Positions 39,500-48,713 of a DNA stretch of 64,000 bases are shown here, piece after piece. The notes beneath the pieces were generated by a model. The model did not search any database. It was not told the DNA's origin and saw nothing but the letters and a program-made list of their open reading frames with translations. Source of the stretch: Lactiplantibacillus xiangfangensis (lineage in GTDB: Bacteria; Bacillota; Bacilli; Lactobacillales; Lactobacillaceae); NCBI RefSeq assembly GCF_001438845.1, contig NZ_JQCL01000068.1, positions 20,264 to 84,263 of the forward strand, in the 5' to 3' direction. The translations under genes were made by a program, and so were the position numbers. How positions within the stretch are numbered: the first letter of the stretch is position 1; each line of letters begins with the position of its first letter.

Positions 39500-39937
39500 T
39501 TAAAAATCAATCAAATTTTCAGCGAGATCATCAAAGTTCTCGGCGGTCTCCGTCTCAAAGGTTTGCCACTTAGTCGCACTCCAAATTTCAAAACGGTCCG
39601 ATACCCCAACGATCACACATTGTTTTTCTAACTTAGCGTAGTTGCGCAGGGATGCGGGAATCATAACTCGCCCCTGCTTATCAAGTTCACATTCAGCCGC
39701 TGCTGCGTAAAAGAACCGGACAAACGCCCGTGCATCCTTTTTAGTGAGCGGTAAATCGTCTAATTGCGCTTGTAATGTGGCCCACCGCGCGGCTGGATAG
39801 CCAAAGATGCAACCATCCATCCCCCGCGTGATCACAAAACTGTCGCCAAGTAACTCACGAAACTTGGCTGGGATGATCAACCGACCTTTCGTGTCCAAGG
39901 CGTGTTCAAATTCACCGAAAAACATCTTGGGCGCCAC
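39500..39937 (-). CDS. mraZ: Transcriptional regulator MraZ
   Basis: DNA-binding regulator and first gene of the dcw cluster. The 145-residue protein has two SpoVT-AbrB-like repeats: residues about 8-55 ([17 protein letters not shown]) and about 85-130 ([16 protein letters not shown]), each with the DxxGR motif. The given start is GTG with AGGGG ten bases upstream. An ATG four codons downstream ([10 protein letters not shown]) is the more usual N-terminus in the family but lacks a clear ribosome site. Three GTGG boxes at 10-bp steps in the promoter suggest autoregulation. Confidence 0.95.
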   Translation of the reverse strand: MAPKMFFGEFEHALDTKGRLIIPAKFRELLGDSFVITRGMDGCIFGYPAARWATLQAQLDDLPLTKKDARAFVRFFYAAAAECELDKQGRVMIPASLRNYAKLEKQCVIVGVSDRFEIWSATKWQTFETETAENFDDLAENLIDF

Positions 39938-39970
39938 GGTCAGTCAACCCCTTTCATTAAACATAATTCA

Positions 39971-40000
39971 AGTCTACCACACCCCCCCACTTCCTACCAC
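39971..40000 (-). promoter_or_regulatory. MraZ operator: three GTGG boxes overlapping an extended -10
   Basis: CCAC (GTGG on the minus strand) occurs at 39977-39980, 39987-39990 and 39997-40000, exactly one helical turn apart, in related 10-mers GTGGTAGACT, GTGGGGGGGT and GTGGTAGGAA. The last-reached box overlaps TGGTAGACT, an extended -10 for the dcw operon. MraZ is known to bind short G-rich repeats with regular spacing upstream of its own gene; binding here is inferred. Confidence 0.65.
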
Positions 40001-40037
40001 ATCGTTTTATTACTTTTCCAAATTGTTAACAAAATGT

Positions 40038-40079
40038 CAAAAAATCCCCGCCTAACGTTGATTCGTTAGGTGGGGATTA
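40038..40079 (-). terminator. Intrinsic terminator of the DUF3397 gene
   Basis: AATCCCCACCTAACG pairs with CGTTAGGCGGGGATT, followed by TTTTG on the minus strand. It isolates the DUF3397 gene from mraZ. Confidence 0.88.
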
Positions 40080-40106
40080 GTGGGGGGCTTTCTATCATTT
40101 AGCCCG

Positions 40107-40472
40107 TTATTTGAATAATAAGTTAATTACTAAAGCAACCAAATAAACGACGATTGCTAATAGGTCAATTAGCCGCCAATAAAGCCTGAAAAAGCGCCGG
40201 TAAATAATTTCCCCCCGTTGAATGACTTCCAAGACGGTTAAACCGATTCCTAAAACCATCATTGAAATCACTTCGTACGGCACGATTGAGCTTTCCGTGG
40301 CTTGAAGGGTCAGGAAATGGGTGAACAAAATCAAAAACGGCGGCCAAAAATCAATTAACGTTAAACCATTGGGCCAAATTTTTCGGGTCAGCCGTCGCAA
40401 TCCTAAAATAATGATTGAAACGAGCGCCAAAAAGATAAGTTGCCCAAACCAAGTGGTCAATAACTCATTCAT
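40107..40472 (-). CDS. DUF3397 family membrane protein
   Basis: A 121-residue integral membrane protein with about four hydrophobic segments (LIFLALVSIIILG, LIDFWPPFLILFTHFL, MMVLGIGLTVLEVI and LIDLLAIVVYLVALVINLLF). It matches DUF3397, which sits just upstream of mraZ in lactobacilli. Function unknown. It is separated from mraZ by a strong terminator, so it is probably its own unit. Confidence 0.8.
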   Translation of the reverse strand: MNELLTTWFGQLIFLALVSIIILGLRRLTRKIWPNGLTLIDFWPPFLILFTHFLTLQATESSIVPYEVISMMVLGIGLTVLEVIQRGEIIYRRFFRLYWRLIDLLAIVVYLVALVINLLFK

Positions 40473-40554
40473 CGTAAATTCCTACTATGACAAATCCAAA
40501 CAAGTGGCCTTACTTAAAACGGATTCGCACGTTTCCTTTCTTTAATTCTGTTAA

Positions 40555-40695
40555 GGGTTAAAAGGTCAATTTAAAAATTAAATACTTCAGATCGCAGTTC
40601 GGCTGAGACCGTCCCTCATAGCACAAGGCTACCCGACGGAGCGCTTAATTCAAAAATAACCATCGCTGCTACTTTGACAATTAGTATCGGTTTAA
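40555..40695 (+). repeat. Degenerate structured intergenic repeat, copy C
   Basis: The 40473-40774 gap holds a shortened relative of copies A and D. ACCCGACGGAGCG at 40631-40643 and the following TAATT...AATAACCATCGCTGCTACT match copy D at 63156-63194 closely, and GAGACCGTCCC corresponds to the last arm. The first two hairpin arms are missing. The 5' end AAAGGTCAATTTAAAAATTAAA resembles the start of A and D. No gene is visible. Confidence 0.55.
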
Positions 40696-40774
40696 TTATA
40701 GAGATTATAGGACTGCTTTTCAATCACTGCCGTCAGCCCTATAATGGAAAGTAAAGTTATCGGAGGTGGCACAC

Positions 40775-41731
40775 GTGCTGCAATACTTTACTACCGGGCC
40801 CAACGGGTTATTAACAACGGCTAATGATCCTAACCAACCTTACTGGATCAACGTCGAACGACCGACCATTAATGAAATCAATCAGTTAACAAACGCGTTT
40901 CATTTTCCTAAGGACTATTTAACGGCCGTCTTAGACGACGCGGAAGTCTCCCGGACGGAACAATTGGACCAACCGACCGCCACCGAACCCGTTTTAATCG
41001 TGATGCAATACCCTAAACTGACGACTAGTGACCTCGGCTATTTGGAATATCAGGTCTATCCGTTTGCTTTGATTTTGACGGATCAAGTCGTTTTAACCAT
41101 CAGCAATTACCCGGCCAGCTTCATTCAGGATTTCGTGATGGACCCGACTTCGTCTAAGCTCAGTTTAGATAACCACGAAGACTTCGTGCTAGCCATCATG
41201 TGGTATATCGAGCACGCTTACGTCAGCGCCTTAAATTTGATCAATCAACGAACTAACTTACTGGAGCGGCATTTAAATCAGGCCACGCATAACGAAGAGC
41301 TATTTCGCATTATGGCTTATCAAAAATCGCTGATTCGCTTCGACGCGGCCCTCACACAAAACGGCCCCGTTTTAGCCGCGGTTGAAGCGTCCGCTACCCA
41401 CTTCAACGCGCCCCACCACGTCGCGTTTACAACCGACATCATGGTGGAAACGAAACAAGCGGTCGACATGACCCACACGAACAATCAGATTCTCCAACAG
41501 TACAGCCAGATGGTCAGCGCCGTTATTTCCAACAATTTAAATGACGTGATGAAGTTTTTAACCTCACTCACCATGGTGCTAACCATCCCGACGATTATTG
41601 GCGGCATCTACGGCATGAACGTTAAGCTGCCGGGTGCCGGTGTGGTGCACGCATTTACTTGGATCATGCTGGGCATCATTATCTTGTGTATTATCGGGAT
41701 TGAATATTTACGTAACCACGACTATTTTTAA
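40775..41731 (+). CDS. CorA-family divalent cation transporter
   Basis: Membrane channel for magnesium or related divalent cations. The 318-residue protein has a long cytoplasmic N-terminal funnel domain and two C-terminal membrane spans. The YGMNV signature (GMN motif) lies near residue 289 between the spans, and the extreme C-terminus is basic and acidic mixed (YLRNHDYF). The frame opens three codons earlier at another GTG, but GGAGG overlaps that codon and sits eight bases from the GTG at 40775, so that is the start. It may be monocistronic, or read on into the DUF4044 gene. Confidence 0.92.
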   Translation: MLQYFTTGPNGLLTTANDPNQPYWINVERPTINEINQLTNAFHFPKDYLTAVLDDAEVSRTEQLDQPTATEPVLIVMQYPKLTTSDLGYLEYQVYPFALILTDQVVLTISNYPASFIQDFVMDPTSSKLSLDNHEDFVLAIMWYIEHAYVSALNLINQRTNLLERHLNQATHNEELFRIMAYQKSLIRFDAALTQNGPVLAAVEASATHFNAPHHVAFTTDIMVETKQAVDMTHTNNQILQQYSQMVSAVISNNLNDVMKFLTSLTMVLTIPTIIGGIYGMNVKLPGAGVVHAFTWIMLGIIILCIIGIEYLRNHDYF

Positions 41732-41807
41732 TAGTTATTTGAAAAATAGTCGATTACACGTTAAACTATGAAAGAATTACTTAAAAAGTGTGGTGCAAAC
41801 GAAAACT

Positions 41808-41930
41808 ATGAAGAAAAAGACAACCTTCCAAAAAATCACGATGGTCATCGTGTGGTTAATGATTATTTCGACCGTTGGGTCACTAGTTTTGAGCGCGTTA
41901 TCCGGACTAGGACTTTTAAGCTTCAGCTAA
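41808..41930 (+). CDS. DUF4044 small membrane protein
   Basis: A 40-residue protein: basic start MKKKTTFQKITMV, then one hydrophobic span IVWLMIISTVGSLVLSAL and a short end. This matches the DUF4044 family of tiny Firmicutes membrane proteins. It is easy to miss because a longer open frame in another phase covers it. Just downstream is a strong bidirectional terminator, which supports a real transcript. The ribosome site is weak. Function unknown. Confidence 0.75.
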   Translation: MKKKTTFQKITMVIVWLMIISTVGSLVLSALSGLGLLSFS

Positions 41931-41941
41931 TCATACGAAAT

Positions 41942-42003
41942 CAAAAAATGCACGGTGCAGTTGATCCCAAAACGGGATTTAATTGCACCGTGCATTTTTT
42001 ATT
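41942..42003. terminator. Bidirectional terminator between DUF4044 gene and ftsK
   Basis: GCACGGTGCA and TGCACCGTGC enclose a second stem ATCCCA/TGGGAT-type loop. T-runs are present on both strands (ATTTTTT plus, ATTTTTTG minus), so it serves the converging genes. Confidence 0.88.
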
Positions 42004-42010
42004 ATTGCGG

Positions 42011-44350
42011 TTAGTTTGGATCGTCTTCCGCATCATCAGCGGATTTTTGACGGTAGACTTTCCGTGGCTTGCTGCCCTCGGACGGTCCCACAACGCCCCG
42101 TTCTTCCATTTCATCAACAATTCTAGCCGCTCGGTTATACCCAATTCGGAACCGGCGTTGTAACATCGATACACTGGCCGATTGTTGGTCAGTCACTAGT
42201 TCAACGGCTTCCGCATAATACTCGTCTTCACCATCACGCGGATCATCGCCCGCTTCCGGTTCGTCGTCTTTGACAAGCATACTATCATCGTACTCTGCTG
42301 ACTGTTGATTCTTGATAAAGTTAACGACTTCTTCAACGTCATGGTCAGAAATATAGGCGCCTTGCACCCGCAACGGTTTATTCATCCCCATTGGCTGGTA
42401 CAACATATCCCCGCGACCAAGCAGTTTTTCAGCCCCGTTACTATCAATGATTGTCCGCGAATCGGTCCCGCTAGAAACGGCAAACGCCATTCGTGAAGGC
42501 ACGTTAGCTTTGATCAAACCGGTAATAACGTCAACCGACGGCCGTTGCGTGGCTAGGATCATATGAATTCCAGCCGCCCGGGCCATTTGCCCCAGCCGGA
42601 TAATGGCGTCTTCAACTTCACTGGACGTCACCATCATTAAGTCGGCTAATTCATCTACAACGACCACAATGTATGGCAACACTGGCCGGTTTTGGCCGTC
42701 CGCCGCGTTTTGCTGGCGAATGTACTGGTTATAGCCTTGCATATTACGTTGCTTGGAATCGGCAAATAGCTCGTAGCGCCGTTCCATTTCGGCCACGACT
42801 TTATGCAAAGCCCGCGCCGCTTTTTTCGGTTCCGTCACAACTGGCGTCAGTAAGTGCGGAATGCCATTGTAGATACCAAGCTCCACTTTCTTCGGATCAA
42901 TCAGCATAAACTTAACTTGATTAGGTTTAGTATTCATCAATAACCCCGTGATCATCACATTAATGGCCACTGACTTCCCACTCCCGGTAGACCCGGCAAT
43001 CAGTAAATGGGGCATCTTAGATAGATCCGCCACTACTAAGTTTCCAGAAACGTCTCGTCCTAACGGCACGGCCAACGGTTTAGTTGGGTGCGCCGGTTGG
43101 GCCTCGACAATGTCTCTAAACGAAACGGTCGACACTTGCTTATTAGGCACTTCGATCCCGATTAAGGACTTCCCCGGAATCGGCGCTTCAATCCGTAAAT
43201 CTTTAGCCGCTAACGCTAACGCCAAGTCATCTGCTAAGTTAACCACCTTGCTGACTTTGACCCCCACTGCTGGGTGCAGCTCATACTTCGTTACGGACGG
43301 CCCCAAGCTAACGTTTTTAACTTCCACCTGAACCCCAAAACTAGCCAAGGTCGTGGTCAGCTTCTCCGAATTACTTTCAATCGTCGCGTATTCCGCACTT
43401 TGGTCCGTCTTAGGAATCTTAGTTAGTAAGTCTGAAGATGGCAAGTCATAATTGGATTCGTCAGCGACTTCGGTTCCCATCAGACTGGCTTCATCAGCCG
43501 CTGAGGTCGGCGCGTTACTCGTTGGGGCCTCATGTTCACTGGCAACCGTAATTGCTGGCGCACTGCTCGTTGGTGCCGCTGATTCGACTGGCTTTGCCGC
43601 CTGACTCGCTTGCGGTGCAGCGCTAGTTGGAGTCGGCGCTTTTTTAGGTTGGTCTTCCTGACTAGCCCTAACTTGTTGATGCACCCGCCAGCGGGCAACC
43701 TGGACCCGGATCTTGCGTGAAAGCCACTCGGCCCCCACCCGAATCTTTTGCCCAACGTTAATCAAAAATGTCCGTAGCAACTGCATCGTTTCGTGAAACG
43801 GTAAGTTAAAGGCAATAAAAATTCCCGCAATGATTAAAATCAGGGCGATTAACACCGTTCCAAAATTAGCTAATAGTGGGTAGGTGACGCTGTAACCAGC
43901 CGCCCCGACTAAGCCACCACCAAGGTCACTGGACATCCCGCCCTTAGCAAAATCACTTTTCAGTAAACTTTTGGTTACAGCCCAAAAGGCAGTGTGGCGA
44001 TTTAAACGGTTAAACGTCGGAATTTCTAGCAGTAACAGGTAACTAAAGAACACTAAGTTACCACCCGTCCACCACCGCCAGGTCAGCCGTGGCCAGCGAC
44101 CAAAGATCATTAGGTAGCCGGCGATTAATAACGTTAGCGCTGCTAAGAGTTGGTAGGCGTTTCCGGCAAATGCACGAAAACATTCCGCAAAGAAATTTCC
44201 GACTAGCCCGACTTGGAGAAAGGCTAATACCGTGACTAGGACGCCGATTAGACCAATCACGTTCCCAGTCATTTGTCGTTTGACCGCCGTGGTCGACTTT
44301 TTACGACTAGTTGGACGCCGTTTTTTTGTTGTTGACTGTTTGCGCGCCAC
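42011..44350 (-). CDS. ftsK: DNA translocase FtsK/SpoIIIE
   Basis: Septal DNA pump that moves chromosome dimers and terminus DNA. The 779-residue protein has four or five N-terminal membrane spans (about 25-195) and a low-complexity Ala/Pro/Thr/Ser linker (about 230-310). The motor follows, with Walker [16 protein letters not shown] near residue 455 and Walker [12 protein letters not shown] near 570. A C-terminal gamma winged helix ([27 protein letters not shown]) near 730 reads DNA polarity motifs. It ends at a shared bidirectional terminator. Confidence 0.97.
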   Translation of the reverse strand: MARKQSTTKKRRPTSRKKSTTAVKRQMTGNVIGLIGVLVTVLAFLQVGLVGNFFAECFRAFAGNAYQLLAALTLLIAGYLMIFGRWPRLTWRWWTGGNLVFFSYLLLLEIPTFNRLNRHTAFWAVTKSLLKSDFAKGGMSSDLGGGLVGAAGYSVTYPLLANFGTVLIALILIIAGIFIAFNLPFHETMQLLRTFLINVGQKIRVGAEWLSRKIRVQVARWRVHQQVRASQEDQPKKAPTPTSAAPQASQAAKPVESAAPTSSAPAITVASEHEAPTSNAPTSAADEASLMGTEVADESNYDLPSSDLLTKIPKTDQSAEYATIESNSEKLTTTLASFGVQVEVKNVSLGPSVTKYELHPAVGVKVSKVVNLADDLALALAAKDLRIEAPIPGKSLIGIEVPNKQVSTVSFRDIVEAQPAHPTKPLAVPLGRDVSGNLVVADLSKMPHLLIAGSTGSGKSVAINVMITGLLMNTKPNQVKFMLIDPKKVELGIYNGIPHLLTPVVTEPKKAARALHKVVAEMERRYELFADSKQRNMQGYNQYIRQQNAADGQNRPVLPYIVVVVDELADLMMVTSSEVEDAIIRLGQMARAAGIHMILATQRPSVDVITGLIKANVPSRMAFAVSSGTDSRTIIDSNGAEKLLGRGDMLYQPMGMNKPLRVQGAYISDHDVEEVVNFIKNQQSAEYDDSMLVKDDEPEAGDDPRDGEDEYYAEAVELVTDQQSASVSMLQRRFRIGYNRAARIVDEMEERGVVGPSEGSKPRKVYRQKSADDAEDDPN

Positions 44351-44432
44351 GTTCGTTCATCCTTTCTTTTCATTACGTTTGTCGCATCTCTTCTATTATA
44401 CCAAACCTACGTTCGGAATGGCTGTTTCCGCC

Positions 44433-44471
44433 AAAAAACGCGCCCTAACTTCCGTAGTTAGCGCACGCGTT
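44433..44471 (-). terminator. Intrinsic terminator of trmL
   Basis: AACGCGTGCGCTAAC pairs with GTTAGGGCGCGTT, followed on the minus strand by TTTTGG, 11 bases after the stop codon. Confidence 0.8.
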
Positions 44472-44481
44472 CAACCTTCAA

Positions 44482-44994
44482 TTACTTTAGTTTGTCATTC
44501 TGATAGTGGTGCGACCGTTCCAAGCCCGGAAAGCTTTGTTGCCGTAGAGCTTCGTAAATCACAATCGCCGCCGAATTGGATAAATTCAACGCCCGAATAT
44601 GTGAATCGTCTTGCGGAATCCGAATCGCCTTTTCCGGATATTTCCGCATGAATGGTTCTGGCAAGCCGGTCGTTTCCTTCCCAAACAGGAAGTAGTGGTC
44701 CTTACTCGTGTCACTGTAGTCGACGTCGCTATAATCATGGCTTGCAAACTTGGAAACTAGGTACAACTGATCTAAATCTGGAATACTAGCTAAAAATTCT
44801 TGTAAGTCCGCGTGATAAGTAATATCGACGCTATCCCAGTAGTCCAGCCCGGCGCGCTTTAAATGTTTGTCATCAATTTTAAAGCCCAGCGGTTCAATCA
44901 AATGTAACGCCGTATCGGTCCCCGCACAGGTCCGCGCAATATTACCAGTGTTAGCTGGCATGAGTGGTTCAAATAGTGCAATGTGATTTGTCAA
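44482..44994 (-). CDS. trmL: tRNA (cytidine/uridine-2'-O-)-methyltransferase TrmL
   Basis: Methylates the ribose of wobble base 34 in tRNA-Leu isoacceptors. The 170-residue SPOUT-fold protein has IALFEPLMPANTGNIARTCAGTD at the N-terminus, FLFGKETTGLPE near residue 97 and IPQDDSHIRALNLSNSAAIVIYEALRQ near 130-155, which form the trefoil-knot SAM site. The start is TTG, with AAGGAAGATCG upstream. It has its own terminator. Confidence 0.93.
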   Translation of the reverse strand: MTNHIALFEPLMPANTGNIARTCAGTDTALHLIEPLGFKIDDKHLKRAGLDYWDSVDITYHADLQEFLASIPDLDQLYLVSKFASHDYSDVDYSDTSKDHYFLFGKETTGLPEPFMRKYPEKAIRIPQDDSHIRALNLSNSAAIVIYEALRQQSFPGLERSHHYQNDKLK

Positions 44995-45144
44995 AACGAT
45001 CTTCCTTTTTATATAGTAATCTTACTTGTTATCATACCATGTTGCGCCCATCACCGCCTACCCTTTCAAATAAGTCTTATTATTCGCGTTCCATTTGCAC
45101 TTTCCCTATACTGATCCATGAACAAAAATAAGGAGCTGACTATT

Positions 45145-45792
45145 ATGAAAATTATGATTATTGGCGCAACCGGGATGGCTGGTTCTGCCATTACGAGCGC
45201 CGCACTAGAACGGAACCACACCGTGATTGCCATTGGGCGTTCCACTGAAAAATTGGCAACTTTACCAACTAACCCCAACCTGACGACCCGGGCCGTAGAT
45301 GCCTTTCAACTGACGGCTTCCGATTTGCAAGCCGTTGACGTGGTTGTCGATGCCATGGCAAGTCGGCCAGATCAGGCTTATTTACACGTTGACCTCGCCA
45401 CCAAATTGGTTGCCCTAACGCGGAATCAAACTAGTCCGCGCCTCGTCTTCATTCTCGGTGCTGGTAGTTTAACCACTGGCGACGACGCCCACCTATTTGT
45501 TAAAGATATCGAAAGTGATCCTGCCAACGCCCCGTTCGTGGCAATTCCTCAAAACCAGCTTGCCGAATTAACCTTTCTAAAAACGGTCACTAACGTCGAC
45601 TGGGTCGGCATCTCACCCGCAGCTGATTTCCATGCGGGACCAGCCGTTCCTGCCATTTTAGGCACTGACCAACTATTGGTTAACGCGGCCGGCGTTTCGG
45701 CGACGAACAGTGGCACAATGGCGGCAACCGTCTTAGATGAAATTGAACAACCAAAGCATCATCAGAGCCGCTTTACCGTCGCTAACAAATAG
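45145..45792 (+). CDS. NAD(P)-binding Rossmann-fold protein (YwnB/YhfK-like)
   Basis: A 215-residue cytoplasmic protein with the atypical-SDR nucleotide site IIGATGMAGSAIT at residues 5-17 and a second motif VVDAMAS near 75. It lacks a clear Ser-Tyr-Lys catalytic set, so a redox or NmrA-like sensing role is possible; the substrate is unknown. AAGGAG lies nine bases before the ATG at 45145. It precedes a structured RNA-like element and terminator. Confidence 0.85.
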   Translation: MKIMIIGATGMAGSAITSAALERNHTVIAIGRSTEKLATLPTNPNLTTRAVDAFQLTASDLQAVDVVVDAMASRPDQAYLHVDLATKLVALTRNQTSPRLVFILGAGSLTTGDDAHLFVKDIESDPANAPFVAIPQNQLAELTFLKTVTNVDWVGISPAADFHAGPAVPAILGTDQLLVNAAGVSATNSGTMAATVLDEIEQPKHHQSRFTVANK

Positions 45793-45811
45793 GATTCATA
45801 TTTTCTAAAGA

Positions 45812-45986
45812 GTGAGCCAAAAAGCGGTCAGTTTGTGAGCATTACCGTAAAATCAGCGATCATTCCTGGGTTTGGAATGGTCGCTGATTTTGGGTTAAGC
45901 GGAACAAATTGCCTTTTGGCTCACGTTTCGACCATCATAATAAGGAAAGCTATTCAGAAATATCAACTATTTCTGAATAGCTTTTT
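45812..45986 (+). ncRNA. Candidate structured RNA, copy 1, with terminator
   Basis: Outer stem GTGAGCCAAAA (45812-45822) with TTTTGGCTCAC (45914-45924), perfect 11 bp. Inner 18-bp stem 45849-45866 with 45874-45891, one G-U wobble, loop TGGGTTT. Linkers TGTGAGCATTA and GGGTTAAGCG-AACAAA-TGCC are nearly the same as in the copy at 49847. A strong terminator follows (AAAGCTATTCAGAAATA / TATTTCTGAATAGCTTTTT, 45946-45986). No Rfam name is recalled. A short frame starting GTG at 45835 is also conserved between copies but has a weak ribosome site. Confidence 0.65.
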
Positions 45987-46119
45987 GAGTTCTGGCGCAC
46001 ACACTCTTTTTCTGACAATCTCCCTCACAACTTCACGTAACTCTCATTCATTTTTTACTAAAATATGCTAAGCTGATTGATTATAAAAGCGACACTAAAC
46101 AAATGAAGGTAGGGATTAG

Positions 46120-47457
46120 ATGCAAACCCGTCTATCAAGACGTAACTTAGGCTTTATTGGGACAATGTTATTTGGGCTGTTCTTTGGCGCCGGTAACTTA
46201 ATTTTTCCCATTTACTTAGGTCAACAAGCTGGCCACCACGTTGGTAGTGCTATTATTGGCCTGCTCATCACCGGGATTGGTCTCCCACTTCTTGGCGTCA
46301 TTGGGATGGGCTTAACGCGAAGTAGTGGCGTCTTTGACCTTGCTGCTAAGGTCAACCGCCCCTATGCGTACGGGTTTACCGTTCTGCTGTACTTCACGCT
46401 GGGCCCCCTATTTGCGATGCCCCGCTTAGCCACCACGGCGTTTCAAATTGGGCTCGTCCCCTTCGTCGCACCGGGACACCAAGCTGGCGTCCTGCTTGGA
46501 TTCTCAGGGCTGTTTTTCCTAGTCACTTGGCTGTTAGCACTGAATCCAGGCCGGATCATGACCTACGTTGGTAAATGGCTAACACCGCTATTCTTGATTT
46601 TACTAGGCGCGTTAATGCTAGTCGCCCTGATCAAACCACTGGGAAATTTTGACGTAGCGGCACGCGGCGCCTACGCAGCACAGCCGTTATTAACCGGTTT
46701 TACCGAAGGCTACAATACCATGGACGCCTTAGCCTCCTTAGCCTTTGGAATCGTGGTCATTGACGCGATTCGAGACCTCGGTGTGACCGACCCCGGGCAA
46801 ATTGCGACCGACACTATCAAGGCCGGTATCATCAGTATGACTTTGATGGGGGTAATTTACGCCCTGTTGGCGATTATTGGGACGATGAGTTTAGGACAGT
46901 TTGCACCGGCCGCTAACGGGGGCGTGACGTTAGCCCAAATTGCCGCCCACTACTTCGGCCCACTCGGCAACGGGCTACTAGCCTTAATTGTGATCATTGC
47001 CTGTTTAAAAACAGCAATTGGTCTAACAAGCGCGTTTGGTGACACGCTCCACGGCATGTTTCCGAAACTGTCGTACCGTTGGTTGATTACGCTAGCCTGC
47101 GTGCTACCCGCAATTCTGGCCAACGCCGGTTTAACCCAATTGATTAAATACTCAACGCCGTTATTGATGTTTTTATACCCCCTAGCCATTGTGCTCATTT
47201 TGCTAGCGGTCGCCTCACCTTGGCTAGGCACGTCACGCTGGTTGTTCGGTATGACCACCGCCTGGACGCTGATTCCGGCTGTCTTAGCCGGGGTCAACGC
47301 CCTGCCTGCTAATCTGACCGCCCACGGTTGGTTGCACTTATTGCTTCGCCTGAACAACTGGCTCCCACTTGCTAGCTTAGGCCTCGGCTGGGTCGTTCCC
47401 GCCTTGCTGGGACTCATTATCGGGCTTATCGGTAGTCGCCGCCAACGGACTAACTGA
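46120..47457 (+). CDS. brnQ: Branched-chain amino acid:cation symporter
   Basis: Twelve-span membrane transporter for Leu, Ile and Val, driven by a sodium or proton gradient (LIVCS family). The 445-residue protein has GTMLFGLFFGAGNLIFPIYLGQQAG at the N-terminus and TEGYNTMDALASLAFGIVVIDAI near residue 200, strong BrnQ signatures. It lies downstream of the structured RNA and terminator, so it has its own promoter; AGGTAGGG precedes the ATG. No T-box or other amino-acid leader is seen upstream. Confidence 0.95.
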   Translation: MQTRLSRRNLGFIGTMLFGLFFGAGNLIFPIYLGQQAGHHVGSAIIGLLITGIGLPLLGVIGMGLTRSSGVFDLAAKVNRPYAYGFTVLLYFTLGPLFAMPRLATTAFQIGLVPFVAPGHQAGVLLGFSGLFFLVTWLLALNPGRIMTYVGKWLTPLFLILLGALMLVALIKPLGNFDVAARGAYAAQPLLTGFTEGYNTMDALASLAFGIVVIDAIRDLGVTDPGQIATDTIKAGIISMTLMGVIYALLAIIGTMSLGQFAPAANGGVTLAQIAAHYFGPLGNGLLALIVIIACLKTAIGLTSAFGDTLHGMFPKLSYRWLITLACVLPAILANAGLTQLIKYSTPLLMFLYPLAIVLILLAVASPWLGTSRWLFGMTTAWTLIPAVLAGVNALPANLTAHGWLHLLLRLNNWLPLASLGLGWVVPALLGLIIGLIGSRRQRTN

Positions 47458-47474
47458 TATCACACGTGCACGTT

Positions 47475-47522
47475 AAAAAGCCGTTTCAAAGTTTTGTGAT
47501 CAAAACTTTGAAACGGCTTTTT
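47475..47522. terminator. Terminator of brnQ
   Basis: AAAAAGCCGTTTCAAAGTTTT pairs with AAAACTTTGAAACGGCTTTTT: a long perfect stem with T-runs on both strands. The 47524-47682 interval beyond shows nothing. Confidence 0.92.
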
Positions 47523-47682
47523 AGACAGTAAAAAACGTAGTATTTCGGTGTGGGCACGGCGAAACGCTACGTTAATGAAGTACAACTCGGTAGTCACCAA
47601 CGAACTGAATCGATGTTAACTGCCAAACGATTTCTCACAGGTTATCTTAACACCCACAAAATAATGATGCAAGCTTCACTAA

Positions 47683-48537
47683 TTAGCGCTTGTGCGTCAT
47701 CAATAAGCTGACGTCCACGGTAATCGTTTTTAGCCCCTGCTCCCTTGCAGCTGCTAAACTAGCCTCGTCCGCGCCCCAATGTAACGGGGTCATGACGAGT
47801 AAGTCTTCAAACACAACCTGACTTAAATCGAACTGATAACGAATACGCTTCGTTTCAGCGTCCGGATAATGCTGCTTAAATAAGTCTAACACCCGTTGGT
47901 TATCGTATTGGTATTGCCGATCAGTCGACTTAAATAACAGGTGCCGCAACTCGACTAAGTATTCAGGATTAGGCACGATTTTCAGTAGTTGACCACCGGG
48001 ACTAAGAACCCGTTCAAATTCCGCATAAGCCGACGGAGAAAAGACATCCATAATTGCCGTAAAGGCGCCGTCGGTAAACGGTAACTGGGCTAAGTCGGCC
48101 ACACAATAGTACGCTGGCGTTTCCAGCTGAGTAGCTAAGTTGACGCCGTCCTTGCTGATATCAAAACCGATTCCAACGTCTTTTTGATTTGCGTGGCGGA
48201 CCAGTAAATCAGCTAGGGGCGTTCCTTCACCACTCCCAATATCCAAAATTCGTTGCGGTGTTGCTGGCAACGCTTCATTGATGGCAGCCACGATTGGACC
48301 AAAGAATCCAGCCTGCAATACGCGCCGGCGAGCCGCTAACATGTCCGCGTTATATTCACTTTGAACCTGATGCGTTAAAAAGTACAAGGTCCCTTTTTTA
48401 GAAAAGTCGACCTGATGCCCATTGGGACACCACAATGTGTGATCCTTAATTTCAGTATAGGCCTGGTCACAGACTAAGCAGCGAAAGCGGTCCAAGTTAG
48501 CTTGCACAAACTGCATCCCGCGTTCTATTTTCTTCAC
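47683..48537 (-). CDS. rlmA: 23S rRNA guanine-N1 methyltransferase, RlmA family
   Basis: SAM-dependent methyltransferase of the RlmA(I)/(II) family acting on G745 or G748 of 23S rRNA. The 284-residue protein has an N-terminal zinc site FRCLVC-x-CPNGHQVDFSKKGTLYFL, with four Cys/His ligands in the first about 40 residues. The SAM motif I ILDIGSGEGTPLADLL lies near residue 97, and IMDVFSPSAYAEFERVLSPGG near 165. The start is GTG at 48537, with GAGG and GGGTGG upstream; 22 upstream codons are not used. RlmA(II) enzymes can give tylosin resistance; which target base applies here is not visible. Confidence 0.88.
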   Translation of the reverse strand: MKKIERGMQFVQANLDRFRCLVCDQAYTEIKDHTLWCPNGHQVDFSKKGTLYFLTHQVQSEYNADMLAARRRVLQAGFFGPIVAAINEALPATPQRILDIGSGEGTPLADLLVRHANQKDVGIGFDISKDGVNLATQLETPAYYCVADLAQLPFTDGAFTAIMDVFSPSAYAEFERVLSPGGQLLKIVPNPEYLVELRHLLFKSTDRQYQYDNQRVLDLFKQHYPDAETKRIRYQFDLSQVVFEDLLVMTPLHWGADEASLAAAREQGLKTITVDVSLLMTHKR

Positions 48538-48713
48538 GTTATCCACCCTACCTCGGTTAATTTTCTTAATGATACCATACCCCTTCAAGCAAGATAGTAG
48601 CAATTACGATTTGCCCATGGTATTCTAGTTGACGTTCTAAAAAAACGACTTAAGTTGTCCAAATGAATTTGTGACCGGATTGCACACACCAATCATAAAG
48701 GAGCATGATTCAA

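Noticed and set aside
41768..42163. 131-codon plus-strand frame near the DUF4044 gene
   Set aside because: It crosses a strong terminator and enters the antisense of ftsK. The DUF4044 frame in another phase has the family match.
45835..46071. Short protein starting GTG in candidate RNA copy 1 (and its match from 49870)
   Set aside because: The first about 35 codons are conserved between the copies but the ribosome site is weak and the rest runs through the terminator. I list the element as RNA and keep the peptide as an alternative in the finding.
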